In this document: positions 60,182 to 64,000 of the stretch, one piece after another
How the letters are laid out: each line of letters starts with the position of its first letter
Position numbering within the stretch: position 1 is the first letter of the stretch
DNA from: PWXP01 sp034005525
GTDB taxonomy: Bacteria > Planctomycetota > Planctomycetia > Pirellulales > Thermoguttaceae
Reading direction: 5' to 3'
DNA: 64,000 nucleotides
Assembly (NCBI GenBank): GCA_034005525.1
Contig: JAVEUP010000002.1
Coordinates: forward strand, 1-64,000
Notes under the pieces: generated by a model
Seen by the model: only the letters and a program-made list of their open reading frames with translations
What the model was told of the DNA's origin: nothing
Databases searched by the model: none
Position numbers and translations under genes: made by a program

Positions 60182-62566
60182 ATGGATTTGCCTGGCGGCT
60201 TCTTCTGTTCGGACAGTATCGCTCAGGTGTATGGGAAGAGGACAGTCCTTGGCCGATGCCTTGGCCGGTTGATTCTGGCGATGTGCGTGGCACTGCCGGT
60301 TTCAACCGATTTCGGGTTGGCGGCAGACGATTCGAGCGGTCCCGCATTCTCCTTTCCACTTTTCGACACCCCCCCCTCCGAGGAGGATCCGGAAGATTCA
60401 GCGGGCAAGGACGCGGCCGACGACCCGGAACCGGGCGACTCCCGTCCGGAACCGCAGCCCCAGCCATCGACGGACGGAAGCGACTTACCAGCGGCCCGCG
60501 ACGATTCGCAATCGCAGCCGGAGGAGCCAATGCTCGACCAGGAGCCGGCTCCGGCGGAGGACGATTCGTCTACAAGCCCTCAGCAGCCGGCGCCTGCCGA
60601 ATCGACGCCTTCGGTCGGTGCGCCGCTTGCGGCGGGAATGGTTCAGTTGATGCAGAGGGAGATTGCGGCTGGAATCCGTGATCGCAAAATCGACTCTCAG
60701 TTCCGCCGTTTCATGGCGTACGCCGGCGCGCGGCTCGACGCCACCGCTGGCCGCAATACCGGCTCTGAGATTACGGGCGACTGCCGCCTGAAATGGCTGG
60801 ACCACATGCTCCGCAACCCATTGGAGGTCCCGGCCGAGGCCGAGAGGTTCACCAGGGAACTGCAGAAGGCCGTCGTCAACGAGCATGGCGGGCTCGGCGA
60901 GATGCTGACCATTGCCCGGGCGAAGATGGACCTGTCGGCCCGCACTCCGCCCACCCTGCCGGCGGTCGATTCCCCCGAGGCGGCCCTCGACCTGTTGCGG
61001 CAATGCCTTATCGACGCCCAGAGTCACTATGCCGCGGCCTTCCGCCCGCTGAGCAAAAGCGAGATGCGAGAACTCGCCGGCGGGTTGTATCCCGTTTTCA
61101 CCGAGAACAGCCGCGTGGGCCATACGCTGCCCGACCGGGCCCGTGGCCGCCGGCTGTGCAATTTGATGGAACGCATGGACCGCGGAGCGCTCTACGCCGC
61201 CGCCGAAGACCTGGTCTTGCTGGCCGACCCGCGGGTACTCGACCAGTTGGCGGCGATTCCGGAGCATGAAGGGCCGCCTATCAAGATCGACGGGGTTACC
61301 GGAAAGATCGCCCGGCTCATCCGCACCCCGGCGGGCGCCATTATCGTGGGCGGGCGCGGGGACAACACCTACCAACTCGACCAGATGCCCGGCGTGGCCG
61401 CCGTAGTCGATTTGGGCGGAAACAATACCTACTACGAGGGAACCACGTCAGTGCGGCGCCCCGTACTGGTGGTGATCGACCTCGACGGCGACGATCAGTA
61501 CGTCGGTAAGAAGCCGGGCATCCAAGGTTCCGGAATCATGGGAATCTCAATGCTCATCGACCGCGCCGGGAACGACACCTACCAGGCCGTCGACGTGGCA
61601 CAGGGCTCCGCGCTCTGCGGGGTGGGCATCCTGATCGACTTCGGCGGAAACGACACGTTCCTTGGGTTGCGACGCGTCCAGGGCGCCGCACTCGGCGGAC
61701 TCGGAGTCCTCATTAACCGCGACGGCGACGACCGCTACCGCGCAGCTCTGTGGGCGCAAGGGTTGGGGAACCCGTTGGGCTTCGGACTGCTGGCCGACCT
61801 TGACGGCGACGACCACTACTTCGCCGGCGGCCTGTACCCCGATTCCTACCCCGAAACACCCGGCTACGACGGCTGGGGCCAAGGAGTCGGTGGTGGAATC
61901 CGTCAGGTGGCCAACGGCGGAATCGGCGTGATCCTAGACGGGGGCGGCGACGACGTGTACGAGTACGACTACCTTTCCCACGGCGGCGGCTACTGGCTCG
62001 GCCTGGGGTTCGCCCGCGACTTCGGTGGCAACGACCGGCGCGTGGGCGGCACCAAGACAGCCTACAACGGCGGACGCCGCGCCGAGCCCGATTTCGTCCG
62101 GTTCGGCTGCGGGTGGGGTTGCCATTATGCGCTGGGCTTCCTCTTCGACGACACCGGCGACGACCTCTACACCGGTACGATCATGTCGGTCGGCTTCGCA
62201 TGGGACCTGTCCGTCGGATACCTGATCGACTTCGACGGTAAAGACGTATACGTCGGAAACCAGGGCAACGGCGCGCAGGCCGGGCTGGGCGTCCTGTTCG
62301 ACTTCGACGGCGACGACGAGTATCGCGGCAATCGCCAGGGATACGCATCGCCGAGCATGACCTATCATTCGCTTCCGGAGGCCGGCGGAAACTTCAGCTT
62401 CCTGATCGATTACGGCGGGACCGACAAGTACGGCTCCGGTGCCAGGAACAACAGTTACCTGCAGCGCGGCAGCGCGGGTGGGTTCATCATCGACCGGCCC
62501 CGGCGCGACGAAGTGCCCGGCCAGACCGCCGAAAAGCCCGCCAACCAGCGCGCCGCAGGTTCGTAA
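60182..62566 (+). CDS. Secreted protein with ~12 D-x-G-x-D repeats
   Basis: 794 residues; AGGAGCGGC precedes the ATG at 60182. A long N-region and hydrophobic signal (CLGRLILAMCVALPVSTDFGLA) lead to a Pro/Glu/Asp-rich disordered stretch (about 60-165), then a helical domain to about 370. From about 370 to 760 there are around twelve repeats built as hydrophobic strand, then D-x-G-x-D-x-Y: DLGGNNTY, DLDGDDQY, DRAGNDTY, DFGGNDTF, NRDGDDRY, DLDGDDHY, DGGGDDVY, DFGGNDRR, DDTGDDLY, DFDGKDVY, DFDGDDEY, DYGGTDKY. Most are followed by G-rich QG...GLGVL strands, giving a 30-35 residue period. The loops look like calcium sites of RTX/dockerin style in a beta solenoid. Family not recognised. Confidence 0.8.
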   Translation: MDLPGGFFCSDSIAQVYGKRTVLGRCLGRLILAMCVALPVSTDFGLAADDSSGPAFSFPLFDTPPSEEDPEDSAGKDAADDPEPGDSRPEPQPQPSTDGSDLPAARDDSQSQPEEPMLDQEPAPAEDDSSTSPQQPAPAESTPSVGAPLAAGMVQLMQREIAAGIRDRKIDSQFRRFMAYAGARLDATAGRNTGSEITGDCRLKWLDHMLRNPLEVPAEAERFTRELQKAVVNEHGGLGEMLTIARAKMDLSARTPPTLPAVDSPEAALDLLRQCLIDAQSHYAAAFRPLSKSEMRELAGGLYPVFTENSRVGHTLPDRARGRRLCNLMERMDRGALYAAAEDLVLLADPRVLDQLAAIPEHEGPPIKIDGVTGKIARLIRTPAGAIIVGGRGDNTYQLDQMPGVAAVVDLGGNNTYYEGTTSVRRPVLVVIDLDGDDQYVGKKPGIQGSGIMGISMLIDRAGNDTYQAVDVAQGSALCGVGILIDFGGNDTFLGLRRVQGAALGGLGVLINRDGDDRYRAALWAQGLGNPLGFGLLADLDGDDHYFAGGLYPDSYPETPGYDGWGQGVGGGIRQVANGGIGVILDGGGDDVYEYDYLSHGGGYWLGLGFARDFGGNDRRVGGTKTAYNGGRRAEPDFVRFGCGWGCHYALGFLFDDTGDDLYTGTIMSVGFAWDLSVGYLIDFDGKDVYVGNQGNGAQAGLGVLFDFDGDDEYRGNRQGYASPSMTYHSLPEAGGNFSFLIDYGGTDKYGSGARNNSYLQRGSAGGFIIDRPRRDEVPGQTAEKPANQRAAGS

Positions 62567-62598
62567 CGGATACCAGCATCGGTAGCAAGGAGTTGCAC

Positions 62599-63948
62599 AT
62601 GTCGCACGAGGCGAGAATGTCTGCTTTCCCTATTCTATCCTTGGCTCTGGCGCTAGCGACAACGTGGGGAGCCGTCGTCGTAAACGGCGGTGAGACCACC
62701 GGGCCGGCGTTCGCGATACCGAGTCCCGCTTACGGCAATCGGCCGATCCTTGGCAACACCGTTCCGGCGTTGGCACGCAACATCACTCCGCCGAACGATC
62801 CGCAGGCGCCCGGGCCGGAGTCCGGCACGGCCAGCCCCGCCGCTGACGGTGCGAACGGCCAAGGGCCCGCCGCTGCGCCCGATTCGGACGACGAGGAGGA
62901 ACTGCCGCAAGCCGCCGACCCGCAGAAGCCGCGCCGGGAACTCTCCGAGGGCATGGCGGCGTTGCGCGACCGGGTGCGGCGCACTCTGGCCGCCCATCGG
63001 GCCCAGCCGCTGAGCACCGCCGAGAACACGGTTACTGAGGTCATCTACGCCTGCCGCGCCTTCGGCTGCAATACCGAAGTGTTTGAAGCGGTCACCCTGC
63101 GCACCAAGCTCAACGGCATTACCTGCCTCACCTGGAACTACCCCTGCGGCGGATTCACTCCGTTGACGACCAGCGACGGGCACATCACCGGGCGCATCGG
63201 GTACGGCTACCAGGAGCATCCCGGCGAACTCATCGCCACCCTGGCATTGGCGCGAGTTGCGGCCAGCTATCCGCTTCGGGTAGGCGACGACGTGCGCACC
63301 GTGGCGGACCTGGTGGAGTACGAGAAGCTCGCTTGCAGGGAAGGGGCTGACAAGTCGCTGTCGATGATCGGGCTGATGCACTATGCCGGCAGGGACGGGT
63401 CATGGCAGAACCGGCTGGGCGAGGAGTGGTCGATCGAGCGGATTGTGAAAGAGGAGTTGGCCAAGCCCGTCATCGGCGCGCCCTGGGGCGGCACGCAGCG
63501 GCTGATGGGGCTCAGTTACGTCGTCCGGCGGAAAGAAAAGCGCGACGGGCCGATGGACGATGAGTTCCGCCGGGCACAAGACTACCTTGTCCGCTTCCAC
63601 GATCACGCGATTTCCCTCCAGAACGACGACGGCTCCTGGAGTCCCCACTACCTAGCCGCCAAGGGCACCAGCCGCGACCCCGGTGCCGTGCTCGCTTCAA
63701 CAGGCCGTATTCTCGAATGGCTGGCGTACTCGCTGCCGGAGGAACGGCTGGAAGAGCCCGGCGTCGTGCGGGCGGTCCATTACGTCAACCAGGTTCTGAG
63801 TTCAGGCCGTTACGCGCCGCAGAACGTCAAGTCGTTGCGGACCGAGGAGATCGGCGCCGTCATGCACTCGCTGGCCGCCCTCCGCCACTACAACGACCGC
63901 TACTTCAAGCCGGCCGATCCACCCGCCGAGCCATCTGCCGCGCATTAA
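62599..63948 (+). CDS. Secreted alpha/alpha-toroid-like protein of unknown function
   Basis: 449 residues; AAGGAG precedes the ATG at 62599, and a signal follows (FPILSLALALATTWGAVVV). Residues 30-115 are Pro/Ala/Glu-rich linker. The helical C-terminal part has QW-like elements (YAGRDGSWQN near residue 270, ISLQNDDGSWSPHYLA near 345) and helix pairs such as ELIATLALARVAASYPL and EIGAVMHSLAALRHYND, as in the toroid protein at 11266. Cysteines in YACRAFGCN and CLTWNYPCGG may form disulphides. It begins 32 bp after the D-x-G-x-D repeat gene, so the two are probably one transcript. Confidence 0.78.
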   Translation: MSHEARMSAFPILSLALALATTWGAVVVNGGETTGPAFAIPSPAYGNRPILGNTVPALARNITPPNDPQAPGPESGTASPAADGANGQGPAAAPDSDDEEELPQAADPQKPRRELSEGMAALRDRVRRTLAAHRAQPLSTAENTVTEVIYACRAFGCNTEVFEAVTLRTKLNGITCLTWNYPCGGFTPLTTSDGHITGRIGYGYQEHPGELIATLALARVAASYPLRVGDDVRTVADLVEYEKLACREGADKSLSMIGLMHYAGRDGSWQNRLGEEWSIERIVKEELAKPVIGAPWGGTQRLMGLSYVVRRKEKRDGPMDDEFRRAQDYLVRFHDHAISLQNDDGSWSPHYLAAKGTSRDPGAVLASTGRILEWLAYSLPEERLEEPGVVRAVHYVNQVLSSGRYAPQNVKSLRTEEIGAVMHSLAALRHYNDRYFKPADPPAEPSAAH

Positions 63949-64000
63949 AGTGCTTGCCAAGAATCATCTCCGGCGAAGTGTTGACGGTGTGAACGGTTGG

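Overview
The window is about 65% GC, gene-dense, and very probably from a planctomycete (Planctomycetota, Pirellulales-like). This rests on gene content: Tat-exported Gfo/Idh/MocA oxidoreductases, DUF1080 lectin-like secreted proteins, a DUF6807 (PmoA-like) protein, a Tat-exported fucose-isomerase-like protein, very large secreted proteins of unknown function, and many short palindromic repeats between genes. I saw no rRNA, tRNA, CRISPR array, integrase or intact insertion sequence.

Layout. 0-5.2 kb: exported oxidoreductase, exported parallel beta-helix protein, membrane-anchored HEAT protein. 5.2-9.1 kb: a sugar module made of a HAD sucrose-phosphatase-like enzyme, an unusual fusion of a sucrose-synthase/sucrose-phosphate-synthase-like glycosyltransferase with a GalT-type HxHxQ nucleotidyltransferase, and a small overlapping gene that ends inside an inverted-repeat element. 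9.6-13.7 kb: HlyD-like adaptor, alpha/alpha-toroid protein and a convergent di-haem peroxidase lipoprotein. 13.9-17.4 kb: two more exported oxidoreductases around a DUF1080 protein. 17.8-24 kb: a cysteine-rich PurL-like protein, a YdjM-like membrane protein, a LolA-like protein, an ABC exporter pair and a beta-barrel-like protein, separated by mobile-looking repeats. 24.2-30.1 kb (minus strand): DUF4838 and GH5 glycan-active proteins, an OmlA-like protein and a VapB antitoxin whose VapC partner is cut to about 15 codons.

30.2-47.4 kb (minus strand) is the most unusual part: five large exported proteins in one direction. A 2137-aa alpha-2-macroglobulin-like protein is followed by four tightly packed genes. 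Three of these four carry CsgG/curli-assembly-like segments, and two of those three are paralogues that add a beta-propeller-like region and C-terminal TPR-like repeats. The fourth carries an in-frame palindromic repeat. I read this as a candidate undescribed envelope or surface assembly, but the function is inferred only from weak domain resemblance.

47.7-52.1 kb encodes a 1447-aa putative secreted glycosidase. 52.1-55.1 kb is an eroded accessory patch: two remnants of an Mrr restriction endonuclease bracket two small membrane proteins, followed by an unrecognised gene. 55.2-59.9 kb returns to exported carbohydrate-type genes plus an RlmM-like rRNA methyltransferase. 60.2-63.9 kb holds a secreted protein with about twelve D-x-G-x-D repeats and a toroid-like secreted protein.

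Most genes look like parts of an exported polysaccharide-processing lifestyle. The repeats and decayed defence/toxin genes show active small-scale genome erosion.
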